DNA of 13,466 nt from assembly GCA_937896665.1 (NCBI GenBank), contig CALBNS010000116.1, positions 1 to 13,466 on the forward strand, read 5' to 3'. A program made the position numbers and the translations under genes. The notes below the pieces were generated by a model, which was given only the letters and a program-made list of their open reading frames with translations, did no database searches and was not told the DNA's origin. Position 1 is the first letter of the stretch, and every line of letters starts with the position of its first letter. This stretch comes from an uncultured Clostridia bacterium. GTDB taxonomy: Bacteria > Bacillota > Clostridia > Lachnospirales > Lachnospiraceae. This document shows, piece by piece, positions 7,245 to 13,300 of this stretch.

Positions 7245-7508
7245 CAGGGAACATTCACTCTGCAATCATACCTATCAAAATTTTCTAGTAAATCATAGCA
7301 TACATAGCTAAAAAAAGTCAAGATATAACAGCGGAAATAGTTCATTTCATTTTCAGAAGCATGCGAAAAGTCTGTAAACATTATTTATAGACAACACAAT
7401 ATCACCCTCAACGAGAGTTTTTTTAAATAATCATCGGGAGGGTGTGTTTTGTGTGCCTAAAATCATACAACTAAGATAATCGAATATTATCTCGAGCTGA
7501 AGGTGTGA
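7245..7508. promoter_or_regulatory. 264-bp invertible segment between the inverted repeats (phase switch)
   Basis: The segment carries no gene. It holds a good leftward promoter (7292-7321), a second weaker leftward candidate (CCTCAA 7406-7411 and TTTATA 7384-7389 on the plus strand), a hairpin pair CACCCTC (7403-7409)/GAGGGTG (7438-7444), and a palindrome AGATAAT/ATTATCT (7474-7492). Rightward there is only a weak candidate, TTGTGT (7449-7454), 17 bp, TAAGAT (7472-7477). The displayed orientation therefore looks OFF for the pilus operon. Confidence 0.75.
7292..7321 (-). promoter_or_regulatory. Leftward promoter inside the invertible segment
   Basis: Read on the minus strand: TTGACT (7321-7316), 18-bp spacer, TATGAT (7297-7292), with TGC directly before the -10, an extended -10 element. 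In this orientation it runs out of the left repeat and antisense to the recombinase. Inversion would put the -10 at 7456-7461 facing the pilus genes, with a leader of about 200 bases. Confidence 0.6.
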
Positions 7509-7526
7509 ACATAATATGAATTATGT
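7509..7526 (-). repeat. Right inverted repeat of the invertible element
   Basis: ACATAATATGAATTATGT is the perfect 18-of-18 reverse complement of 7227-7244. Flanking bases do not match, so the repeat is exactly 18 bp and the whole element is 300 bp (7227-7526). Confidence 0.9.
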
Positions 7527-7669
7527 GCGGTAGAACATAGTGGTCAAGGTCGGGGAATGTTAGAAATGGGACTCTGCTTCTGTACCCAGTGTTAGAATTT
7601 AATAGAAAGGAAAATGTGGTGATTTCTTAAAATTTACTCTTGCCAAGAGGTCACTTCATAACAGGTATT

Positions 7670-9382
7670 ATGATGAACAAGAATAGCAAGAATAGCAAGA
7701 AAGTAAAAGGTTTTCCTCAAAGGCTGCTTGCCTTGATGTTGTGCTGTTTCTGTCTTTTGGCAACAGTGCCAATATCCGCATTTGCTTTGGAAAATCAAGG
7801 AACACAAATAACAGAGGAAAGCATTTCAGAGCAGGAATCTGAAAGCCCCGGCGATTCCATCCTGTCCCTTTCTTGCGAGAAATCTGAATCGCAAACTGAA
7901 ATGGCTACTCAGCAAAAAAACTCTGATGAAATTATAGAACCGATCATCGAAAACAGGGCGGATACTGAGGTTGAAACTGAAGGAAATTCCGAAGTCGGAA
8001 CCGAATCAGGTACAGAGACAGGAACGGTCGCGAGAACTGGTAGCGAGACCGGTAACGAGACCAGTGAAGAAGCTGGTGCCGAAATTGAGAAGAGTTCTGT
8101 GGATACGCTGTTTGAGCGCCTGATGTCTGCCACTACATACGAAGAACTGAATGCCATGATGGAAGCCATGACGGAAGAGGAACATGCACTTTTGACTCGG
8201 TTCACGGAGCAACAAAACTACGCACTGAGCGTAAAGGTCAACGGGCTGGGCGGATATGGTGCTGCAACGTTGGAAACAGTAGATGTAAATCCGGATGCGA
8301 ATTTTATCACGGTTGGTAAAACATTTAAGGGAATTACAGACAGTCAGGTTCCTGATGATTTTGCAATTACGGTAGCCCAGAAAACAGGGGAATCCTATCA
8401 TTTGAACAGAAAAAATGCCACTATCAGTGAAGACGGTCTTTCTTGGAAATGGCGAATTGATAATGTAGGCGCAGGAACTTATACGGTTTCCGAGTCAGAT
8501 GCAACTGTAGAAAACTATGATTTAACGACAAGCGGTCTTGGTACAGTGGAAGTTAAGGCGGCGGATTTTCAAGTGACTTATGATAAGGAGACTACTTGTA
8601 GTCACCAAAACTGGCCTGTAGCAATTGACGGAGATCAGAACGTGTTATTTGCAGCGGCACTGACAGGCAACGCTGGATGTGTTGTAATATCGAAAGAACC
8701 GCTCACAGCAACTCAGAGAGCAACGGTAGCAGCTAGCGTTACCGACATTGGTGGTAACTGGAAAGCTCCGGTTAATTTTTATAGCATCAGTACTAACGGA
8801 TATGGTCCGTGGTCGATTAATGGAAAATCGTTAGAATACAAGCCCGAGAAAGGAGAAATTTGGCTGAGCAGTACATCGGACTGGAGCCATGTAGCAACGG
8901 TTAAATATAGCATCAGCGAAGCTTCGAATCCGGATATTGAGGTAATCAATACCTACACCCCTAATACTCGCAATCTGACTGTCAAGAAAACCGTCTCCGG
9001 TAATATGTACGATGCCAACAAGGAATTTGCTTTCACGGTAACGTATGGCAATGTAACGGCCACGTTTAATCTGAAAAAGGATGGGACACACACGATTGAG
9101 AATATCCCAGTTGGTGCTGCTGTTACCGTTACAGAAAATCCCGATGGCTATACCTATTCCCTTGTTTCCGTTACCGAGGGGGTAGAGAAGAAGGACATAA
9201 CAAATGGTGTTTCCTTTAACATGCCTGTGCAGGATGTAACGGTGGTCATCAACAACGATAAGACCGTCACCGTTGACACCGGTGTTCTTCTGGATACCCT
9301 GCCTTATATTCTGATTCTGGGCCTGGTTGCAGTTAGTACGGTTCTGTTGATTAAGAAGCACAGAAACCGTGACGATGATTAA
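7670..9382 (+). CDS. Cell-surface pilus subunit or tip adhesin with Cna-B-like domain and sorting signal
   Basis: The product is 570 residues from ATG 7670 (ATG 7673 also possible). CAGG at 7662-7665 is a weak ribosome site; an in-frame TTG at 7640 has none. Residues 1-39 are a signal peptide (basic start, LLALMLCCFCLLAT core, cleavage after AFA). A Glu/Thr/Gly/Ser low-complexity linker follows (about 95-140, many E-T-G units), then a helical stretch and a large unassigned region. Near the C-terminus a beta-rich domain has NLTVKKTVSG, VTENPDGY and VVINNDK, giving Lys, Glu and Asn for an isopeptide bond as in Cna-B/DUF7601 domains. The end is TVDTGVLLDTLPY, a hydrophobic helix and KKHRNRDDD, a sortase sorting signal of VDTG rather than LPxTG type. 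First gene of the operon, probably a tip or accessory pilin. Confidence 0.8.
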   Translation: MMNKNSKNSKKVKGFPQRLLALMLCCFCLLATVPISAFALENQGTQITEESISEQESESPGDSILSLSCEKSESQTEMATQQKNSDEIIEPIIENRADTEVETEGNSEVGTESGTETGTVARTGSETGNETSEEAGAEIEKSSVDTLFERLMSATTYEELNAMMEAMTEEEHALLTRFTEQQNYALSVKVNGLGGYGAATLETVDVNPDANFITVGKTFKGITDSQVPDDFAITVAQKTGESYHLNRKNATISEDGLSWKWRIDNVGAGTYTVSESDATVENYDLTTSGLGTVEVKAADFQVTYDKETTCSHQNWPVAIDGDQNVLFAAALTGNAGCVVISKEPLTATQRATVAASVTDIGGNWKAPVNFYSISTNGYGPWSINGKSLEYKPEKGEIWLSSTSDWSHVATVKYSISEASNPDIEVINTYTPNTRNLTVKKTVSGNMYDANKEFAFTVTYGNVTATFNLKKDGTHTIENIPVGAAVTVTENPDGYTYSLVSVTEGVEKKDITNGVSFNMPVQDVTVVINNDKTVTVDTGVLLDTLPYILILGLVAVSTVLLIKKHRNRDDD

Positions 9383-9399
9383 ACCGGAGGATTACAACA

Positions 9400-9714
9400 A
9401 TGGCAGGAGAATATCAACATTCGTCCCAAAAGGACGTTGCAAAAAGACAGAGGGTGCGAGGAAAACCGAACATCCGAACTGCTGACCCGCTCAACCATGA
9501 GCAGGAACGCATTCAAAAGTGGCTGAAACAGGTTCACTTCAAAAAGTCTCTGTTTGGAGGCGTGGATGAAGCAGATCTGTGGAAGAAGATTGCGGAATTA
9601 AACAGCCTGTATGAAGCGGCTTTGTCTGCCGAAAGAGCCAGATATGATGCCCTGCTTGCACAGTGTTGTGGTTCCGCAGAGCACGGAGAGGCCGGTGATG
9701 AAAGCTACGACTAA
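9400..9714 (+). CDS. Small soluble pilus-operon protein, weakly DivIVA-like
   Basis: The product is 104 residues, with GGAGG (9386-9390) properly spaced and only 17 bases after the previous gene. There is no signal peptide or membrane segment, so it should be cytoplasmic. The N-terminus is basic (KRQRVRGKPNIR). Residues 44-85 contain VHFKKSLFGGVDEADLWKKI then AELNSLYEAALSAERARYDA, a pattern resembling the DivIVA N-terminal motif (F-K-K-x-L-x-G-x-D-x-x-D-V) followed by a predicted coiled coil. It overlaps the next gene by 17 bases, so the two are probably translated together. I infer a role in placing or coordinating pilus assembly at the membrane, but no function is established; the DivIVA resemblance is tentative. 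Confidence 0.65.
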   Translation: MAGEYQHSSQKDVAKRQRVRGKPNIRTADPLNHEQERIQKWLKQVHFKKSLFGGVDEADLWKKIAELNSLYEAALSAERARYDALLAQCCGSAEHGEAGDESYD

Positions 9715-10249
9715 GAAGAAGGAAACGACTTCCGGTATCATCACTGCTCGCCGTAATCGGGCATTGGAGTGGCAAGGCTATTGGAGTTTGCTGCTGCAGA
9801 TTCTGTTTCTGGCACTGGCAGGCTGGGTCATGTTTACCCAGGTGTTCCTGATTACCCAGGTCAGCGGAAACGCCATGTTCCCCGCTGTGAAAGATGGCGA
9901 TTTGGTAATTGCTTTTCGGATTCAGCAGGAATATGCCAAGAATGATGTGGTTGTATATACAGCAGACGGTGAAACCCATATAGGGCGGATCGTTGCCAGA
10001 GCAACAGACACAGTAATATTGGATGACAGCGGGAAGCTGCTTGTGAACGGAACCAATCAGACAGGAGAAATTCTGTATCCTACTTATGCCAAAGAAGGGC
10101 TTACATACCCTTATGTACTTCCGGAGGACCATGTATTTGTTCTTGGTGACTACCGGACACAGACGGAGGACAGCCGGGATTTCGGCTCGATCCCAATGGA
10201 GAATGTACAAGGAAAAGTCATTACCATTCTCCGCAGACGGGGCTTATAG
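9698..10249 (+). CDS. Catalytically dead signal peptidase I homologue (SipA/LepA-like pilus chaperone)
   Basis: The product is 183 residues from ATG 9698, chosen for GGAG at 9685-9688; the open frame extends upstream to 9611, but that part is a shadow of the previous gene. One transmembrane helix (29-54) is followed by an S26 signal-peptidase fold: VSGNAMFPAVKDGDLV (55-70), HIGRIVARATD (94-104) and VLGDYRTQTEDSRDFG (148-163, matching GDNR-x-x-S-x-DSR). In active enzymes the first block is SGxSM and the second has KRV. Here the nucleophile Ser is Ala59 and the general-base Lys is Gly96. Streptococcal FCT pilus loci encode a SipA/LepA protein of the same family that also lacks the catalytic pair yet is needed for polymerisation. 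By analogy this is an assembly factor, not a protease. It overlaps the upstream gene and precedes the major pilin. Confidence 0.85.
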   Translation: MKATTKKKETTSGIITARRNRALEWQGYWSLLLQILFLALAGWVMFTQVFLITQVSGNAMFPAVKDGDLVIAFRIQQEYAKNDVVVYTADGETHIGRIVARATDTVILDDSGKLLVNGTNQTGEILYPTYAKEGLTYPYVLPEDHVFVLGDYRTQTEDSRDFGSIPMENVQGKVITILRRRGL

Positions 10250-10266
10250 TCCCAATATGCCCGAAA

Positions 10267-10287
10267 GACTTCCCTTATAGGGAAGTC
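10267..10287. repeat. Stem-loop upstream of the major pilin gene
   Basis: GACTTCCC (10267-10274) and GGGAAGTC (10280-10287) form a perfect 8-bp stem with loop TTATA. There is no T-run. It may act as an RNA-processing or stabilising element between the chaperone and pilin coding regions. Confidence 0.55.
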
Positions 10288-10323
10288 AACGATTCGATCC
10301 TACTGACCGAGTCAAAACCAATA

Positions 10324-10355
10324 TATAATTCGTGGACGCACGAACTGTATAAAAT
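10324..10355 (+). promoter_or_regulatory. Possible internal promoter/leader element of the major pilin
   Basis: TATAAT (10324-10329) is a perfect -10, but no good -35 lies 16-18 bp upstream. A perfect hairpin TTCGTG (10329-10334)/CACGAA (10339-10344) and a second TATAAA (10348-10353) follow. The pilin could have its own start site here, which would bypass the switch; evidence is weak. Confidence 0.3.
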
Positions 10356-10385
10356 AAAATTCAATTAACTAGGAGGAAAACCCAA

Positions 10386-11396
10386 ATGAAAAAACTTATT
10401 TCTCTCGCTCTTGCCATGGTTCTTGTCCTGAGCATGAGCACCGTTGCTTTCGCAGCTGAAGGTGGCGAGAACACTACTTACGAAGATATGCGCACTATTA
10501 CTCTCACTAAAGAGTACAAGCTGACCAACACTGGTACTACCAGCCCTGCTGAGACTTTTAACTTCTCTCAACTGACTTGCATCGATGTTAAGGATGCTGG
10601 TGTTGGTATTAACACTAGCAATGCTCCCGTTCCTACTATTGCCAACGTTTCCTATTCTGCTGGTGAAGCAGGCGGCGAAAATGCTAGGAAAAACATTACC
10701 ATCACTCTGCCTGATTACTCTTCTGTTGGTATCTACACCTATACCTTCAAGGAAACTGACGGTGGTACTGCCGGTGTGACTTACCGCTCTGAAGACATCA
10801 AGCTGGTTGTGACTGTTATTGAGCAGAATGGCAAGGTTCGTGTTGCTGCTGTCCATACCGAGGGCAGCGGAGCTAAGTCTGATGAGTTCAACAACGTATA
10901 CTCCGCAGGTTCCCTGTCCGTTAAGAAGATGGTTACCGGTATCATGGGTGACCGGCAGAAGGAATTCACTGTGAAGGTTACTTTCATCGCTCCTACTGGT
11001 GATACTGTCCGTGAAGCTATTACTTATGGTGATGGCACCGAGACCAAGACCATCGCTACCAGTGCTTGGATTGATGGCAAGGCTGTAGTTGATATCACCC
11101 TGAAGCATGACGAGACCGTTACCTTCAAAAACATCCCTTACGGCGTTACTTACACCGTAGAAGAGAGCAATTACACTGGTGATAACGGCGGCTACGATGA
11201 CCCTATTTATAATTATGATGATGACAGCAAGAAGATAGATTCTGCTTCTGAAAACGTGACCATCACCAACAACAAGGATGGCGAGGTTGATACCGGCATC
11301 AACATGGACAGCATGCCTTACATCCTGCTGCTGGCCGTTGCCTGCATGGGTCTGTTTGTATTCATCAGCAAGAAGCGCATGATGCGTGAATTCTAA
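10386..11396 (+). CDS. Major pilin, FctA/Spy0128-like, two isopeptide domains
   Basis: The product is 336 residues with AGGAGG (10371-10376) well placed. The signal peptide ends after AFA (23). Two FctA/Cna-B-type domains follow. The first (about 36-172) has TLTKEYKL (candidate Lys42 or 45), FKETDG (Glu122) and EFNNVY (Asn169/170). The second (about 175-297) has SVKKMVTG (Lys180/181), YTVEES (Glu259/260) and TITNNKDG (Asn295/296). Such Lys-Glu-Asn sets form intramolecular isopeptide bonds in Spy0128, at similar positions. The C-terminus is EVDTG (300-304), a hydrophobic helix (311-327) and KKRMMREF, comparable to the EVPTG signal of FctA. Codon use is strongly biased (GCT, GGT, ACC, AAG) compared with neighbours, as expected for an abundant product. 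It would be polymerised by the sortase encoded next. Confidence 0.88.
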   Translation: MKKLISLALAMVLVLSMSTVAFAAEGGENTTYEDMRTITLTKEYKLTNTGTTSPAETFNFSQLTCIDVKDAGVGINTSNAPVPTIANVSYSAGEAGGENARKNITITLPDYSSVGIYTYTFKETDGGTAGVTYRSEDIKLVVTVIEQNGKVRVAAVHTEGSGAKSDEFNNVYSAGSLSVKKMVTGIMGDRQKEFTVKVTFIAPTGDTVREAITYGDGTETKTIATSAWIDGKAVVDITLKHDETVTFKNIPYGVTYTVEESNYTGDNGGYDDPIYNYDDDSKKIDSASENVTITNNKDGEVDTGINMDSMPYILLLAVACMGLFVFISKKRMMREF

Positions 11397-11457
11397 TCTG
11401 AAATACGCTGATCATTTCAGATAAAACGTTTCGATGGCTGGGGCGGGAAACTGCCCC
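11397..11457 (+). terminator. Tandem hairpins after the major pilin, probable partial terminator or processing site
   Basis: TCTGAAAT (11397-11404) pairs with ATTTCAGA (11414-11421) right after the stop codon. A GC-rich hairpin follows: GGGGC (11440-11444) with GCCCC (11453-11457). Neither has a T-run, so they probably lower expression of, or stabilise mRNA before, the downstream sortase gene rather than end transcription. Confidence 0.45.
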
Positions 11458-11486
11458 GGGCTGTCCGGAACGAAAATGGGAAAGGA

Positions 11487-12287
11487 GTGCGGCATGTTTC
11501 GCCCGAAAATAAAATGTCGAGATGGATTCTAAAGGCCGCTAACTCTCTTGTGAATCTGGTTGTGATCCTGAGCCTGAGTGTGGCAGGCATCTATGCGGCC
11601 TATGCTTTGTGGGACAACAGCCGAGTATATACTGCCGCCAATGAGGTTCAGGCAGATATGGTAAAAATGAAGCCTGCCTTGGAAGAAGACGGCGGAGCCT
11701 CTTTCGAGGAATTGCTAGCCATCAACCCGGATGTATGTGCCTGGGTCATGGTTGACAACACCAATATTGATTATCCTGTGCTGCAGGGCAGCACAAACTT
11801 GACTTACATCAATCGGGATGTGTACGGAAATTTTGCCCTTGCCGGAAGTATTTTCTTAGATACTCGAAATGAGCATGACTTTTCAGATGCCTATTCCTTG
11901 CTGTATGGTCATCATATGAAAAACAGCGGAATGTTTGGTGATCTTGATTTATATAAAGAACAGTCATTCTTTGATGAAAATAAGACAGGAATGCTGATGT
12001 TGCCTGACAGATCTTATAACTTCGAAATCTTTGCCTGCCTGCTGGTCGACGGGGGAGAAGATGCCATCTTCGACCCGGAACTATGGCAGACTGATATAAA
12101 TGGATTGGTTTCTTTTGCAGAGAACAATAGCTTGTATTTGCGGGAGGAAACCATAACGAAACTGGAGCAGATGGAAAACCAAAAAGTTCTTGCCCTTTCC
12201 ACCTGTTCGACAGAATTTACCGACGCAAGAACAATTATTCTGGCTGTGATGGAACCTTACCAGACGGCGGATCAGGAGGAAAAGTAA
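11487..12287 (+). CDS. Class B sortase, pilus polymerase
   Basis: The product is up to 266 residues. A membrane anchor lies at 20-41. The catalytic domain has YGHHM (His142), LSTCSTE (Cys240) and DARTII (Arg248), the sortase triad, with IDYPVLQGSTNLTYINRD (94-111), typical of class B enzymes. It would join VDTG-type signals to a lysine of the next pilin, as SrtC2-type class B sortases do in FctA loci. The start is uncertain. GTG 11487 abuts the best ribosome site (AAAGGAG), ATG 11514 is too far from it, and the well-spaced ATG 11494 opens a 12-codon reading frame in another phase that ends at TAA inside the sortase gene. The next gene begins one base after its stop codon, so the two are translationally coupled. 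Confidence 0.87.
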   Translation: MRHVSPENKMSRWILKAANSLVNLVVILSLSVAGIYAAYALWDNSRVYTAANEVQADMVKMKPALEEDGGASFEELLAINPDVCAWVMVDNTNIDYPVLQGSTNLTYINRDVYGNFALAGSIFLDTRNEHDFSDAYSLLYGHHMKNSGMFGDLDLYKEQSFFDENKTGMLMLPDRSYNFEIFACLLVDGGEDAIFDPELWQTDINGLVSFAENNSLYLREETITKLEQMENQKVLALSTCSTEFTDARTIILAVMEPYQTADQEEK

Positions 12288-12288
12288 T

Positions 12289-12897
12289 ATGAGAAAATTG
12301 TTAAATGTTTTTTTGGCATTGGTCATGACGGTTATGTGCAGTATGACAATGGTTCTGCCTGCATATGCAGCGGAGCTGCCTGGAGTTTCCGTTCCGGTCA
12401 CAATCTCCCTTTCGGGAACTCTGCCCTACCCCGCAGAGGACTACACGGTGGTATTAAAGGCGGATGATACAGCTTATCCTATGCCGGATGGCGCAGTCAA
12501 TGGAGTCTATTTCATGACTATTACCGGTGAGGATACTGATAATTTCCCTATGATTACTTATGAGCGGGTAGGCATTTATACCTACACAGTTTATCAGGTG
12601 GCTGGAACCAACCAAAAGTGTGTATACGATGATACGGTGTATGTTCTGACGGTTACAGTCAGCAATAAGATGGATTACAGCGGACTGGAAGCAACTGCTG
12701 TGCTCTATCCGGATTCCGAGGGAAATAAACAGTCCGGTGCGGAGTTTGGGAACAAATATAAGGTGGAGCTGCCCTCTGATACATCGAAGACCGGTGATGA
12801 ATCTACGCCATTGCTGTACGCAGTTTTGATTGTGGTAAGTGTGGGCGTGAACATGAGCCTGTTCCTGACCCGTAAAAGTAAAAAAATTGAAGTATAA
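12289..12897 (+). CDS. Minor/anchor pilin with FctA-type domain
   Basis: The product is 202 residues. AGGAGG (12274-12279) lies inside the sortase gene, whose stop is one base before this ATG. The signal peptide ends after AYA (28). One FctA/Spy0128-type domain (32-140) has PVTISLSGTLPY, GIYTYTVYQVAGTNQKCVYD and VYVLTVTVSN. The position of the catalytic Glu is Gln (YQVAGT), and no reactive Lys is seen at the start of the domain, so it probably has no isopeptide bond. The tail is LPSDTSKTGDES, a hydrophobic helix (174-193) and RKSKKIEV, a sorting signal of KTGD type that differs from the VDTG type of the other two subunits. Placed last in the operon like streptococcal FctB, it probably anchors the fibre to the cell wall. 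Confidence 0.8.
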   Translation: MRKLLNVFLALVMTVMCSMTMVLPAYAAELPGVSVPVTISLSGTLPYPAEDYTVVLKADDTAYPMPDGAVNGVYFMTITGEDTDNFPMITYERVGIYTYTVYQVAGTNQKCVYDDTVYVLTVTVSNKMDYSGLEATAVLYPDSEGNKQSGAEFGNKYKVELPSDTSKTGDESTPLLYAVLIVVSVGVNMSLFLTRKSKKIEV

Positions 12898-12902
12898 ACT
12901 GC

Positions 12903-12946
12903 AAACCCCATCCGTGGCATTATAGATGTGCCAGGGTGGGGTTTTC
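12903..12946 (+). terminator. Rho-independent terminator of the pilus operon
   Basis: AAACCCCATCC (12903-12913) pairs with GGGTGGGGTTT (12934-12944), one wobble, and an inner TGGCA (12915-12919)/TGCCA (12929-12933) extends the stem. Ts follow. It lies directly after the minor pilin stop codon. Confidence 0.9.
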
Positions 12947-13044
12947 TGCATATTGCGAAGGAAGAATTTGAGGATAGAATCTACAAATATTTTGATGAGA
13001 TCAATAAAGATCCTATTTCCTACAAATGGACTAAAACAGGATGA
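12946..13044 (+). pseudogene. IS630-type transposase, C-terminal remnant
   Basis: An open stretch without a start encodes KEEFEDRIYKYFDEINKDP then SYKWTKTG and a stop (13042-13044). The R-I-Y-x-Y-F-D-E-I-N-x-D-P and W-x-K pattern matches the end of IS630-family transposases as I remember it. Only about 30 codons remain; the DDE catalytic core is absent. It marks an old insertion at the right edge of the pilus locus. Confidence 0.6.
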
Positions 13045-13073
13045 TTGAAAAGTATTAAAAATGTGTATATAAT
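13045..13073 (+). promoter_or_regulatory. Promoter-like sequence without an obvious gene
   Basis: TTGAAA (13045-13050), 17 bp, TATAAT (13068-13073), the same boxes and spacing as at 6180-6208. No supported plus-strand gene follows in the window; it may serve something further right, a small RNA, or be a relic. Confidence 0.45.
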
Positions 13074-13180
13074 AATAGAAATAACTTCTCCGAATCTCAA
13101 TGAATAAGATTCCAACTGAAAATTGACAACTGAATATCGTGCAGGAAAAGAAATTTGCGGGAAATGGATATAAACATTAG

Positions 13181-13300
13181 TGCTTTTGGACAACGGTATT
13201 TTGCCCGGTGCCTGGCAGCCTCATACCCATCCTTATGCATACGTAAGTCCATCTTACAGATCGGGACACCATCGTCATCAATGGTGAGGGGCCGCAAATT
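13181..13300 (-). pseudogene. Transposase fragment, internal part
   Basis: The minus strand encodes RPLTIDDDGVPICKMDLRMH then KDGYEAARHRAKYRCPK. The DGVPIC-x(5)-M-H-K-D-G-Y ... K-Y-R-C-P pattern resembles the cysteine-containing middle part of DDE transposases (IS1182/IS4-like; exact family unsure). Neither start nor end of the gene is present. Remaining sequence on both sides is not recognisably coding. Confidence 0.5.

Noticed and set aside
7447..7480. Rightward promoter in the switch (TTGTGT with TAAGAT or GATAAT)
   Set aside because: Boxes match consensus poorly or the spacer is 20 bp; much weaker than the leftward promoter at 7292-7321.
9611..9697. Upstream extension of the signal-peptidase homologue
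   Set aside because: This stretch is inside the previous gene in another frame; the start at 9698 has the ribosome site and the expected N-terminus.
9539..10210. Minus-strand open frame of 223 codons opposite the signal-peptidase homologue
   Set aside because: It overlaps two recognisable plus-strand genes and has a composition typical of an antisense shadow.
9698..10249. An active type I signal peptidase
   Set aside because: Ser and Lys of the catalytic dyad are replaced by Ala59 and Gly96.
10365..11108. Long minus-strand open frame of 247 codons across the major pilin
   Set aside because: It is the antisense shadow of a clearly recognisable, codon-biased pilin gene and shows no protein features or ribosome site of its own.
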